A stretch of 64,000 bases of DNA from Terrimonas sp. (GCA_016125075.1 WGMO01000004.1:1-64000); one strand, 5' to 3'; shown: positions 18,381 to 26,643, numbered from the stretch's first letter. Numbers and translations: made by a program. The notes: generated by a model from the sequence alone, not told the origin.

Positions 18381-18642
18381 AAAAGCGAAGAATATTTTTT
18401 TGATACAAATCTCCAGACAACTGAATTTGAATTGTTGATATCACTCCAATAAGTGTATTTCCTTACTTAGTGAGAAACGATTTCTTTATAACTTTAAGGT
18501 AAACAAATCAGTTGTGTCAATGAAACTAATGTAAGTAATATTGACATAAGTGATATGCGGAAATGGAAGCGTTACTCGCAATACTTTCAGCAACAGTACT
18601 AATTTCGTCAGTTAGACATTAGAACCTTAATCTACAACTAAT
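18381..18642. other. Left boundary of the AT-rich island
   Basis: This 262-bp gap marks the switch from the GC-balanced core to clearly AT-rich sequence. A 19-codon reading frame at 18563-18622 encodes a short hydrophobic peptide (MEALLAILSATVLISSVRH), ending 20 bp before the next gene; it is too short to claim as a gene. No terminator or att-like repeat was identified. Confidence 0.35.
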
Positions 18643-21015
18643 ATGCAACTTAAAGACCTTTGCATTGCACTAGTTCAATGTGAAACAGAAGATGAAGTAA
18701 TTGAACTTTTAATACAAGAGAAATATTGGGACAGACCTGAAAATTGGCAACTGTTTGGTTCGGACGAAAATAATTATTCTATCATTGGAAATCAACAAAG
18801 CAAACCAGAGGCTGCAATCGTTGAAAAAATTATTAATTCAGTTGATGCAATGTTAATGGGTGAATGTTTCCGCAGAGACACTAAACCTGAAAGCAACGAA
18901 GCTCCTCAGAGCATCAGAGAAGCTCTAATAGAATATTTTCAAATATTTGACGGAAAACTAACAAATATTTCACCAAAAGAAAGAAGCCAGTTATCTGAAA
19001 ACATTGGGTTTGTTGCTACTGGACAAAAAACTAATCCTAACTATGCAATATTTGACAAAGGCGAAGGTCAATCTCCTTCAAGGTTGCATGACACAATTCT
19101 ATCAATTAGAAAATCAAATAAACTTCGTATCCCGTTTGTACAAGGAAAATTTAATATGGGAGGTACTGGAGTTTTTAGATTTTGTGGAGAAAAAAACATA
19201 CAGTTAGTAATTTCAAAAAGACATCCTGGTATTGCAGAGTATGAAAGCGACCCGATGAAAGATTTTTGGGGGTTCACAATAATACGGAGAGATGACCCAA
19301 AGGATGGAGCAAGAAGTTCAAATTACAAATATTTAGCCCCAAGTAATCATATTCTGTTTTTTCCAGCGGACGAATTGCTAATCCTTCCATGTGATTATCC
19401 AGAGGCGTATGGAAAAGCTATGCAATGGGGAACTTACATTAAATTCTTTGAATATAAAATAGGTCCAGGGTTAAGAACTAATATACTTTTCGATTTATAC
19501 AATAAACTATCTGTGTTAATGCCGCACATAGCTTTGCCAGTTAAGCTTTATGAAAGGAGAAAAAACTATCAAGGAAATTCATTTGAAACTGTACTATCAG
19601 GGCTATCTGTTCGAGTTGACGAAGACCGGTCTGACAATATTGAAGAAAATTTCCCTACTTCAGGTTCAATGACTGTTAGTGGGCAAAAAATGACATACTC
19701 AATATATGTATTCAAAAAGGGGAAACATGAAAATTTCACAAAAGATGAAGGGATAGTATTTACAATAAATGGACAAACTCATGGTTATTTATCAAAAGCC
19801 TTTTTTAATAGAAAAGGTGTTGGTATGAATTACATAGCTGAATCCATATTAGTAATTCTTGATTGTTCGGAGATTGATGGCAGAGCAAGAGAGGATTTAT
19901 TTATGAATAGTCGTGACAGATTAAGCACTTGCCCACTTAAAACTGAAATAGAAAAAGAATTAGAGGACGTTCTAAAAAAACATCCTGGATTAGGAATACT
20001 CAAAGACAAAAGAAGAAGGGAAGAAATTGAATCCAAATTATCCGACCAACAACCTTTAACAGAAGTATTACAGGAAATTTTAAAAAAATCGCCAACCCTT
20101 TCAAGATTATTCGTACAAGGGCTAAAATTAAATAGCCCGTTCAATTTAAATGGAGCTGCTAATGCAGTGGAATTTAAAGGAAAGGAATTTCCGACCATAT
20201 TTTCTTTGTCAAAAAAATTCAGCCATGATAATCCAAAGCAAGCACATTTAAACAGCAAATTCAGAATTGAATATATCACCGATGTAAACAATGATTATTT
20301 TGATAGAAGCAAAAATCCTGGCACATTCAAACTTTTTGTGAATGGCAAAGAATCAGAAAACAAAGACATAAACCTTTGGAATGGTTACGGCTTTCTTAAT
20401 GTGTTTATTACTAATTCAAAAGTTGGCGACTTAATTCATTTTAGAAGTGAAGTAAACGATGTAAGTCAAGTACAGCCAATAACAGAAGAATTTTATGTAA
20501 AAGTAATTGAGCCCTTAATAAAGAAGCAAACCAATGGCGGAGAAAGGAAACCCCCTTCTTCTAACCATCCAGGTATAGATGCAAAAAAGCCTGATGGATT
20601 TGCATTACCGACTATAATTGAGGTTTCAAGAGACGGACGTACAGGACATAGTTGGGAGCAACAAAGCTTTACGGAGGAATCAGCTTTAAAAGTAAAAGGT
20701 AGCGAAGAAGATGGGTATGACTTCTTTGTGAACATTGACAACATACATTTACTTTCAGAAATCAAACCAGCCAAAAGCCTAGAGGTGCAGATAATTCAAG
20801 CCAAATATAAGTTTGGACTAGTGTTGATAGGACTTGCTTTACTCAACGAAACTAATATACAACAAAAACAAGATGATCAAGAAGAAATGGAAACAGCATT
20901 TACAACAATAGAAAAAGTATCGCAAGCAGTTTCTCCAATTATTATCCCAATGATTGACACATTGGGTGCCTTGGAAACTCAAGACATTATTTCTTCTATG
21001 CCGGAAGAAGTTTAG
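18643..21015 (+). CDS. Large GHKL (Bergerat-fold) ATPase of unknown function, defence candidate
   Basis: The 790-residue protein has all the nucleotide-binding marks of the Hsp90/MutL/histidine-kinase ATPase fold: the N-box EKIINSVDA (61-69), the G1 box DKGEG (138-142) and a glycine-rich lid GKFNMGGTG (168-176). The middle (about 290-430) resembles an Hsp90-type second domain, with DGRAREDLFMNSRDRLS (about 411-427). The C-terminal 350 residues have no domain I recognise. It has no signal peptide or membrane span. It stands alone in an AT-rich island beside restriction and insertion-element scars, a setting typical of anti-phage genes. The function is inferred from context only. Confidence 0.75.
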   Translation: MQLKDLCIALVQCETEDEVIELLIQEKYWDRPENWQLFGSDENNYSIIGNQQSKPEAAIVEKIINSVDAMLMGECFRRDTKPESNEAPQSIREALIEYFQIFDGKLTNISPKERSQLSENIGFVATGQKTNPNYAIFDKGEGQSPSRLHDTILSIRKSNKLRIPFVQGKFNMGGTGVFRFCGEKNIQLVISKRHPGIAEYESDPMKDFWGFTIIRRDDPKDGARSSNYKYLAPSNHILFFPADELLILPCDYPEAYGKAMQWGTYIKFFEYKIGPGLRTNILFDLYNKLSVLMPHIALPVKLYERRKNYQGNSFETVLSGLSVRVDEDRSDNIEENFPTSGSMTVSGQKMTYSIYVFKKGKHENFTKDEGIVFTINGQTHGYLSKAFFNRKGVGMNYIAESILVILDCSEIDGRAREDLFMNSRDRLSTCPLKTEIEKELEDVLKKHPGLGILKDKRRREEIESKLSDQQPLTEVLQEILKKSPTLSRLFVQGLKLNSPFNLNGAANAVEFKGKEFPTIFSLSKKFSHDNPKQAHLNSKFRIEYITDVNNDYFDRSKNPGTFKLFVNGKESENKDINLWNGYGFLNVFITNSKVGDLIHFRSEVNDVSQVQPITEEFYVKVIEPLIKKQTNGGERKPPSSNHPGIDAKKPDGFALPTIIEVSRDGRTGHSWEQQSFTEESALKVKGSEEDGYDFFVNIDNIHLLSEIKPAKSLEVQIIQAKYKFGLVLIGLALLNETNIQQKQDDQEEMETAFTTIEKVSQAVSPIIIPMIDTLGALETQDIISSMPEEV

Positions 21016-21122
21016 TAGACAATTTTCACAACGGGTGACAGAGAAGCACATGCCGGTAACATAAGGTTCCTATGTAAAGCGTTATGAGAGTTTTAAAATG
21101 TTTATAGACGGTTCTACATAAT
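21016..21122. other. Short spacer after the GHKL ATPase gene
   Basis: Contains GCACATGCCGGTAACA and, about 25 bp on, GCGTTATGAG, with an imperfect palindrome (CATAAGG/CCTATG) between them. The layout is reminiscent of cassette-type recombination sites, but the core sites do not fit the integron attC consensus and no integrase is present. No coding potential is seen. Confidence 0.3.
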
Positions 21123-21320
21123 TTATATGTTGTTTTCATCTTCCAATTGTCGCAACCGCTTGAGTTCAGTAACATCCAGGCCTCCGTACTTTTTTTGCCA
21201 ATTGTAAAAGGTCGCTCGGTTGATTTTCAACTCACGGCATATCTGCTGGACATCCTTACTGGCTTCATATGCCTTCAAGGCGCCAGTAATTTATGTTTCG
21301 GTAAATCTTGATTTTTTCAT
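21123..21320 (-). pseudogene. IS3-family transposase OrfA remnant
   Basis: Reading from the ATG at 21320, the frame encodes MKKSRFTET, a TAA stop at codon 10, then a helix-turn-helix OrfA core (ALKAYEASKDVQQICRELK, INRATFYNWQKKYGG) and the start of the leucine-zipper region (VTELKRLRQLEDENN), before ending abruptly. Intact OrfA proteins of this type are longer and followed by an integrase OrfB, which is absent here. It is a dead fragment, showing that the island has taken insertions. Confidence 0.85.
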
Positions 21321-21383
21321 GTTACTACTGTATTTAAATCTAAACAAAATTGTCTAATTTAATACTGTAGGATTTTTGGGGGT

Positions 21384-21595
21384 ACTTTCAAACCGCAAAT
21401 CAATTGGAATACAAATGAAAAGATTAATATTCAGCTTCCATCAATTCACGAACAAAAAAAATTGTACTAGCCATAGAAGAAGAAATGAAATTGGTCAATG
21501 CCAACAAGCGGCTTATTGAAATCTTTGAGCAAAAAATAAAAGACAAAATCAGTGGGGTTTGGGGCGTGAAAGAGGAAGTGAAAACTGCCATTTAA
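21384..21595 (+). pseudogene. C-terminal remnant of a type I restriction-modification subunit
   Basis: One frame (21384-21460) reads QINWNTNEKINIQLPSIHEQKK. After a one-base loss in an A-run the next frame continues IVLAIEEEMKLVNANKRLIEIF and EQKIKDKISGVWG, ending in TAA at 21595. The LVNANKxLIEIFEQKIKxKIxxVW ending is characteristic of HsdS/HsdM-type type I (or fused type IIG) subunits. The 5' part is missing, and the IS3 remnant lies just upstream in opposite orientation, probably the breakpoint. Confidence 0.7.
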
Positions 21596-21612
21596 AATAG
21601 TAAATTTGGAAT

Positions 21613-22389
21613 GTGGAAGAACAAGGTTACATAGAAGTTAAAATTGATGGAACAATCGGTAATAAACCATTGAAAACCATTGATATAGACATTGCTGAGA
21701 TAAAAGAAATCATCAGCGATGTGGAAACCTTTTTATACCCTTCAAGAGGTGAAAAGGCTGAAAGACCCCACATATCCTACAGAATAGAAGAAGGTTCTGC
21801 CCGAAACTTATTTTATCTTCCTATTTCAGGTGTACTCCTATTCAATGGTTTAAGTACCGAAATTAAGAACAGAGGAAACATTGATTTTCTGGACAATAAA
21901 CGAGCTGAAATTATTGATAAGTTTCAGCGTAGAGCCGCAGAAAAGAATCTTGAAATTTCATTTTACAGTTCATCTACAAAAGACCCTATTTTAAAAATAA
22001 ACAAAGGCACTACTTACTTTAAAGTTGCGTCAACTTTTATTGAGACAGAATTTGTACTATATGGTAAAATAAATGAAGAAGGAGGAAACTACCCTAATTT
22101 TCATCTATTAACAAAAGAATACGGAACGTTGGTAGTCAGTGCAACCGAACAACAACTTTTAGAAGGAGAAAAACGCTTATTCAAAGTTTATGGCGTTCGG
22201 GCAAAGGGAAAACAAAACCTTGCAGACGGAAAACCATTTGACTTAAAATTAATTGACTACATCACATACAATCCAAACTATGATGAACATAAATTGGATT
22301 TGTTAATAGAACGAGCCTCGACAAAATGGAATACAGTTCCCAATGTAGATACTTGGCTTCAACAAATAAGAGGAGGTGCAAATGGATAG
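21613..22389 (+). CDS. Unknown protein overlapping a PIN-nuclease gene
   Basis: The 258-residue soluble protein probably starts at the GTG at 21613. No catalytic motif is recognised. It is strand-rich, with RPHISYRIEEGSARNLFYLP (about 56-75), FLDNKRAEIIDKFQRRA (about 96-112) and a second half with AEFVL/YGKINEEGG and YGTLVVSATEQQLLE. It ends inside the PIN gene: the shared 8 nt ATGGATAG contain both start and stop, so the two proteins are translationally coupled. It is too large for a typical PIN antitoxin and lacks an obvious DNA-binding domain, so it may be a sensor or non-classical partner. Confidence 0.75.
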   Translation: MEEQGYIEVKIDGTIGNKPLKTIDIDIAEIKEIISDVETFLYPSRGEKAERPHISYRIEEGSARNLFYLPISGVLLFNGLSTEIKNRGNIDFLDNKRAEIIDKFQRRAAEKNLEISFYSSSTKDPILKINKGTTYFKVASTFIETEFVLYGKINEEGGNYPNFHLLTKEYGTLVVSATEQQLLEGEKRLFKVYGVRAKGKQNLADGKPFDLKLIDYITYNPNYDEHKLDLLIERASTKWNTVPNVDTWLQQIRGGANG

Positions 22390-22852
22390 TATTTTACTCG
22401 ACACCTCTTTTTGTATCAGGTTACTTAAAAGCAATGACGTTTTACACCAAAACGCAAAAGATTACTTCAAATATTTTCTGGAAAAGAAAATTGAGATTTA
22501 CTTATCCACTATTGTTATTGCAGAGTACTCCGTAAAAGATGACCCTGCCAATTTGCCTTTGGACTTTGTCAAAATTATTCCATTTGATTTTTTCGATGGT
22601 AAATCTGCCGGTGAATTTCATTCGATTTTACTTAATGATAAAGAACTAGTAAAAGAAATTGGTAGGGATATAGTTAAAGATGATTGTAAATTAATTGCAC
22701 AACTGTTCAATAGAAATATACAAGGGTATATTACCAAGGACCGCAAATCATTCAGTAAATTTTTTGCACCCATTCAGTCATCGAAAAAATTTCAAGTAGA
22801 ACTTCTTGATTTAGAAATTCCGCTAAAAGACTACAAGGGAGAATTATTTTAA
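22382..22852 (+). CDS. PIN-domain nuclease-like protein
   Basis: The 156-residue protein starts at the ATG at 22382, five bases after an AGGAGG ribosome-binding site, an unusually strong one for Bacteroidota; a GTG six bases upstream is less likely. It opens SILLDTSFCIRLL, and the four acidic PIN residues can be placed at Asp7, Glu48 (VIAEYS), Asp101 (KDDCKLIAQ) and Asp120 (GYITKDRKS). PIN proteins are metal-dependent RNases, often toxins. It is coupled to the unknown gene upstream; no small antitoxin gene is present. Confidence 0.8.
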   Translation: MDSILLDTSFCIRLLKSNDVLHQNAKDYFKYFLEKKIEIYLSTIVIAEYSVKDDPANLPLDFVKIIPFDFFDGKSAGEFHSILLNDKELVKEIGRDIVKDDCKLIAQLFNRNIQGYITKDRKSFSKFFAPIQSSKKFQVELLDLEIPLKDYKGELF

Positions 22853-22898
22853 CTTTTATTTATTCCCTTATTCAGCCTAATGTCAACACAGATAAGCT

Positions 22899-23372
22899 AT
22901 GAATCAAGAAAAGACGGCTATTGAAAATTATATTAATGCATTAAAAGAATTACACAAGTTAGACGTTTTAAAAAGCAAGCACGACTTTACAAGCCAAATA
23001 GGTGAATGGCTGGTGGAAACTATTTATGGCGGAAAAAGAGCAGACAGCAGTATTCAAAAAGGTTGGGATATAAATGTCAAAGGCAAACACATTCAGGTAA
23101 AAGCACACGCAAAGGCAGAAGGCAATAAGAATCGTTGGTCGGCAGTAGAAAAAAACGAAACCGAGAAAATTGATGAACTTATCATTATTGAGTTCACACC
23201 ATTTTACAAGATTCTAAAGTTTTACAAAGTGCCTTGGTCAGAAGCACTCAAACATATCAAGTCGAGAAACATCAAATCTCCCCGCTTTGAACTTTCGTGG
23301 AGCAGTATTGAATCATATATTGTGAACCTTGACTATTTACCTAACCAAAATGTAGTTGCAATTTTCAGATAA
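22899..23372 (+). CDS. PD-(D/E)xK nuclease-like protein
   Basis: The 157-residue soluble protein has a restriction-endonuclease-like core: Glu36 in IGEWLVETIYGG, Asp57 in GWDINVKG, and the QVK triad in HIQVKAHAK (Gln66, Lys68). The D...QxK arrangement is a known variant of PD-(D/E)xK. The rest has LIIIEFTPFYKILKFYKVP. It starts at the ATG 46 bp after the PIN gene and ends 2 bp before a membrane-protein gene, so nuclease and membrane protein look like a co-expressed pair. Target is unknown. Confidence 0.65.
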   Translation: MNQEKTAIENYINALKELHKLDVLKSKHDFTSQIGEWLVETIYGGKRADSSIQKGWDINVKGKHIQVKAHAKAEGNKNRWSAVEKNETEKIDELIIIEFTPFYKILKFYKVPWSEALKHIKSRNIKSPRFELSWSSIESYIVNLDYLPNQNVVAIFR

Positions 23373-23374
23373 GA

Positions 23375-24121
23375 ATGAACGAAGTATTTATTATAGCTGG
23401 TGATTATTTAAAAGGCAAGTCCGTTTATCCTGCATTTCGCAGATTGCTGAATTTGCTTTTTAATATCAGTATTGCTTCGTTCATTTATGAAAAGTGCTAT
23501 GGTTGTTACACTTGGCTCAATTACAACGACTACAAAGGAATTTTGGACTTTTTCATAAAAGGAAATTTCTTTATTCCGTTCAGCATTTTTCTTGTAGTTT
23601 ATGGAACAACTCAGTTTTTATCCATCGGCATTTTTTGGGTCATCAATCATTTCAAATCTGTGAAGCTGACCAGAGAAATATTACAGTATCAGTTCAAAAA
23701 AGAAACGATAGACGAGCGTTTGAAGGACATAAACAAAGTTTCAAAAATTGTAAGCCCTATTCGGTTGACAAAGAACACAATGCTTGCCGTTTATCAGGAG
23801 CTAAGAAACCACATAACACCCGAAGCATTTGAAGAAATAGAAAAAGGGCTGAAAGAACCAAAACAAAATTTAGAAGCCAACTTTACTTTGGCTTTTAGAA
23901 TGATCATTGCAATTACAATTTACTTTTTCTCATTACCGCAGTTTGGTTGGGTGCTTTACCTGACAGCTATGATTGTTTTAATTTTTGGAATTTATGTTCT
24001 TATGATTTCATACCGCTTCCTTGACATAATCCCGACATTGATGAGAAAGTTTCATCATCAGGCAGAAGAATATTTAAAATTACTTTTAGAACAAACTAAT
24101 GAAAATACAGACGATACATGA
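23375..24121 (+). CDS. Multi-span membrane protein paired with the nuclease-like gene
   Basis: The 248-residue protein has about four hydrophobic segments: two in the first half (about 22-38 and 65-90) and two in the second (about 175-195 and 198-217). Between them lies a roughly 80-residue charged, helical cytoplasmic-type stretch (KLTREILQYQFKKETIDERL to EEIEKGLKEPKQN). The C-terminal tail is helical and acidic. No family is recognised. Its ATG is 2 bp after the stop of the upstream gene. A nuclease-like sensor with a membrane effector is a known arrangement in abortive defence, but here it is only an inference. Confidence 0.7.
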   Translation: MNEVFIIAGDYLKGKSVYPAFRRLLNLLFNISIASFIYEKCYGCYTWLNYNDYKGILDFFIKGNFFIPFSIFLVVYGTTQFLSIGIFWVINHFKSVKLTREILQYQFKKETIDERLKDINKVSKIVSPIRLTKNTMLAVYQELRNHITPEAFEEIEKGLKEPKQNLEANFTLAFRMIIAITIYFFSLPQFGWVLYLTAMIVLIFGIYVLMISYRFLDIIPTLMRKFHHQAEEYLKLLLEQTNENTDDT

Positions 24122-24526
24122 CAGCCAACGCACCAGGTCAGGCATATTTACAAGGCACAGGAGCCGTCACACAAAAACCAAAGCTTGCAAAAGAGCCTGC
24201 CTTGTTCCAACGCTCCCGGGACACAGCCTACCTCGGTGGACACAGACTTTCAATTCAAAATACCAAGACGAAGGACGAACATACAACAGGGGTTTTTATA
24301 CTATGCTGGCAGACGTAGTAACAATGAGCTGCATATCAACATCAGCTAATATCGGGCTTGACATTCAATTTTAAGCTTTTAGTAGTTAACTTCAACTTCA
24401 GTAATTCTATTGGGCAGATATTCAATGAACACAAGCACAGCAGCAAGCTCTGTCCGTTGGTTATGCCCAGAAAGAGCAGCCTGATGTTTCAGCGGTAGCC
24501 TACAGGACAAAAAACATTAATAATAT
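24122..24526. other. Long non-coding spacer in the island
   Basis: About 405 bp without a convincing gene, but with higher complexity than ordinary AT-rich gaps: CTTGCAAAAGAGCCTGCC, GCAGACGTAGTAACAATGAG, TTTTAGTAGTTAAC and GTCCGTTGGTTATGCCC. From memory, similar spacers separate accessory genes in other Bacteroidota; I cannot verify that here. It may be a structured or recombination-related element. Confidence 0.4.
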
Positions 24527-25255
24527 ATGGAAGCCATAGTTGTAGTTATTATTGTTGTCCTATTTGTATTTGTAATTCTTTTTTTTAAATCACCTAAAAC
24601 AAAAGGAGCGATAGGCGAATTACGAGTAAAATTAAGTTTGGGTGGGGACATTCCAAACGAAATATATATCATCAATGATTTGTTACTATACATTGACAGC
24701 AAATCACACCAAATAGACCACATAATTATCCGTAAGACAGGCATATTCGTAATTGAGACAAAAAACTATTCTGGACAAATATATGGGCGAGACAACCAAA
24801 AGGAATGGACACAAGTTTTGGCTTACGGACGAGAAAAACACCGTTTTTACAATCCGATACTCCAAAACAAAAGTCACATTTATGCTTTGAGTAAAATTGT
24901 ACACAGAAAGGATTGCTTTATTTCTATTATCGTGTTTCCTAAAGCAGATATAATGACATATTTTGACGCTTATGTAGGTTCTATTTCAGATATGAAACGG
25001 TGGCTCAAACAAGACAGAGAAGAAATATTGACAGCAACAGAGATTGAACAACTTTACACCCAATTAATTGACCACAAAAACAATCCCCGACTTACAAACG
25101 AACAACACATTGACAACATTTACAATTTGCGACAAAGTATTGAGAACAACATTTGCCCGAGATGTGGGAAAAAACTTCTAATACGAAATGGTAAGTATGG
25201 ATCATTTTACGGTTGTAGCGGATACCCATATTGTAAATTCATAAAAAAACTGTAA
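24527..25255 (+). CDS. NERD nuclease-related protein with topoisomerase-type zinc ribbon
   Basis: The 242-residue protein has an N-terminal membrane anchor (about 4-20), then a NERD domain: GAIGELRVKL, HQIDHIIIRKTGIFVIETKN (Asp and ExK nuclease residues) and YGREKHRFYNPILQNKSH. A C-terminal zinc ribbon follows (CPRCGKKLLIRNGKYGSFYGC, then PYC), of the type at topoisomerase I tails. NERD is related to nucleases and common on plasmids and in defence regions. Membrane anchor plus DNA-binding ribbon suggests it meets incoming DNA, an inference. Confidence 0.85.
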   Translation: MEAIVVVIIVVLFVFVILFFKSPKTKGAIGELRVKLSLGGDIPNEIYIINDLLLYIDSKSHQIDHIIIRKTGIFVIETKNYSGQIYGRDNQKEWTQVLAYGREKHRFYNPILQNKSHIYALSKIVHRKDCFISIIVFPKADIMTYFDAYVGSISDMKRWLKQDREEILTATEIEQLYTQLIDHKNNPRLTNEQHIDNIYNLRQSIENNICPRCGKKLLIRNGKYGSFYGCSGYPYCKFIKKL

Positions 25256-25276
25256 AGATAAAAAACGAAAAAGCAC

Positions 25277-25309
25277 GCCCCATAAATTTGGTATTACCAA
25301 TAGTGGGGC
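25277..25309. terminator. Nested hairpin after the NERD gene
   Basis: An outer stem GCCCCA/TGGGGC (25277-25282, 25304-25309) encloses a palindrome TTGGTA-T-TACCAA (25288-25300). On the minus strand it is followed by GTGCTTTTTCGTTTTTT, so it would terminate minus-strand transcripts; it may also stabilise the end of the NERD transcript. Confidence 0.5.
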
Positions 25310-25370
25310 AGGAAATTGGAGCAATAAGCAGCTTTGCAAATCCCAGCTTCATATTCAGCTGACGGAATTT

Positions 25371-25585
25371 TTCGCCCCCCCCGCCCGGGTTCTCCGCCCG
25401 GATAATCATGCAAAATAAAAGATAAATACGGCGGGACCCCGGGAGTACTGAAAACATGAACTGTTGTTGCTCCTTTTTTTAACCTGGGGACCAGCCCGAC
25501 GGTAAACAGCAACAAGGTCCTGGGCAGCCAGCAGCCCCAGGTGGAATCATCCTACAATTTGTGGTTTGCCAAAAATGGGGCTGCC
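25371..25585. repeat. Dispersed structured repeat, copy A
   Basis: Shares most of about 185 bp with copy B at 30671-30866, both beginning ATAATCATGCAAAATAAA and both containing TACGGCGGGAC, GGGAGTACT, an inner hairpin (TTGTTGCT/AGCAACAA in this copy), GTCCTGGGCAGCCAGCA and GGAATCATCCTACAAT. A CCCGG-rich partial palindrome precedes it. Non-coding. Position, just before the AraC module, is described in the findings. Confidence 0.8.
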
Positions 25586-25603
25586 GGCGGCAGGGCCGGT
25601 TTG

Positions 25604-25702
25604 TCAAATGCCTTTACCATCCGGTATGGCCGTAGAACGAATCTGCTCATAAGCGATGCGCCATTCCTGCCAGTGTTGGGGGCTGAAAATCTCTTTAAGA
25701 TC
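25604..25702 (-). pseudogene. Possible C-terminal coding remnant
   Basis: On the minus strand an open stretch reads LKEIFSPQHWQEWRIAYEQI then RSTAIPDGKGI and stops. It looks like a protein tail rather than random sequence, but a stop lies just upstream and no family is recognised. Possibly the last trace of a gene replaced by the repeat and AraC module. Confidence 0.3.
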
Positions 25703-25758
25703 TTACATTTGCTTTAAAATGGGTTGTTGCTTACTCAAAGATTATCAACTTCAGTAAT

Positions 25759-26643
25759 ATGATCAACCTTTATTCTGCTATAAAAAACAGCAATGCATTT
25801 CGTAAACTCGAAGTAAATGAACTTTTATTTGCAGAGTACACCTGCCTCCGGGAAGAGACAAAACTGGGTATTTGGAGCGACAATAATTATTTTGCCTTTA
25901 TCAGTTCCGGCAAAAAAATGTGGCGAACGATCTATCATGCGTATGAAGTCAATGAGGGCGATATCATTTTTATAAAAAAAGGGGCTAATCTTACACACCA
26001 GTTTTTTGATGACGGGTTTTGCGCCATTTTCATTTTTATTCCAGATGACTTTATTAAAGATTTCCTGCATAAAAACCCTTCCCTGATTGATCTAAAAGGA
26101 AAAGAGGTATCCTCGCAGGATGCAGTCATACCGCTGCAAAGCGATGAGTTGCTGACCAATTATTATCATTCCATCCAGTCCTATTTGTTTTTATCTGAAC
26201 AACCCAACAAAGAACTGATAAAACTTAAGTTTGAAGAACTGCTACTGGGTTTGTTCTCTAATCATGCACACCGGGAACTAACGGATTATTTTATCTCTTT
26301 ATGCCAAAGTCAATTATACCAAATGACGAGGGTAATGGAACAGAACTTTGCATATAACCTTAAGCTGGAGGAGTTCGCACAGTTGTGCCACATGAGCTTA
26401 TCCACTTTCAAAAAAAACTTCAAAGAATATTATCATAGCACGCCTGCAGTTTGGCTCAAAGAAAGAAAACTGGACAAAGCGCTTCATCAGTTGCTCTCAT
26501 CAGATGTAAGTATCAGTCAAATCGCTTTTGAAAGCGGTTTTGAAGACACTTCGCATTTTATAAGGGTCTTTAAGCAGAAACATAAACTTACCCCCCTTCA
26601 ATACAGGCAGAAATATACAAGATCGACCAAGACTGCTATTTAA
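25759..26643 (+). CDS. AraC-family transcriptional regulator
   Basis: The 294-residue protein has an N-terminal cupin-like sensing domain (about 1-150; VNEGDIIFIKKGANLTHQFF) and a C-terminal double helix-turn-helix (about 195-290) with LKLEEFAQLCHMSLSTFKKN and ISQIAFESGFEDTSHFIRVF followed by TPLQYRQKY, the AraC signature. It probably controls the adjacent genes: paired direct repeats 21 bp apart lie 4 bp after its stop codon and again at 29191. The inducing ligand is unknown. Confidence 0.9.
   Translation: MINLYSAIKNSNAFRKLEVNELLFAEYTCLREETKLGIWSDNNYFAFISSGKKMWRTIYHAYEVNEGDIIFIKKGANLTHQFFDDGFCAIFIFIPDDFIKDFLHKNPSLIDLKGKEVSSQDAVIPLQSDELLTNYYHSIQSYLFLSEQPNKELIKLKFEELLLGLFSNHAHRELTDYFISLCQSQLYQMTRVMEQNFAYNLKLEEFAQLCHMSLSTFKKNFKEYYHSTPAVWLKERKLDKALHQLLSSDVSISQIAFESGFEDTSHFIRVFKQKHKLTPLQYRQKYTRSTKTAI

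Noticed and set aside
18563-18622. Hydrophobic 19-residue peptide before the GHKL gene
   Set aside because: Too short, no clear ribosome-binding site and no comparison available; could be a chance frame.
21016-21122. Integron attC site after the GHKL gene
   Set aside because: The palindrome is weak, the core sites do not match the attC consensus and no integron integrase is present in the window.
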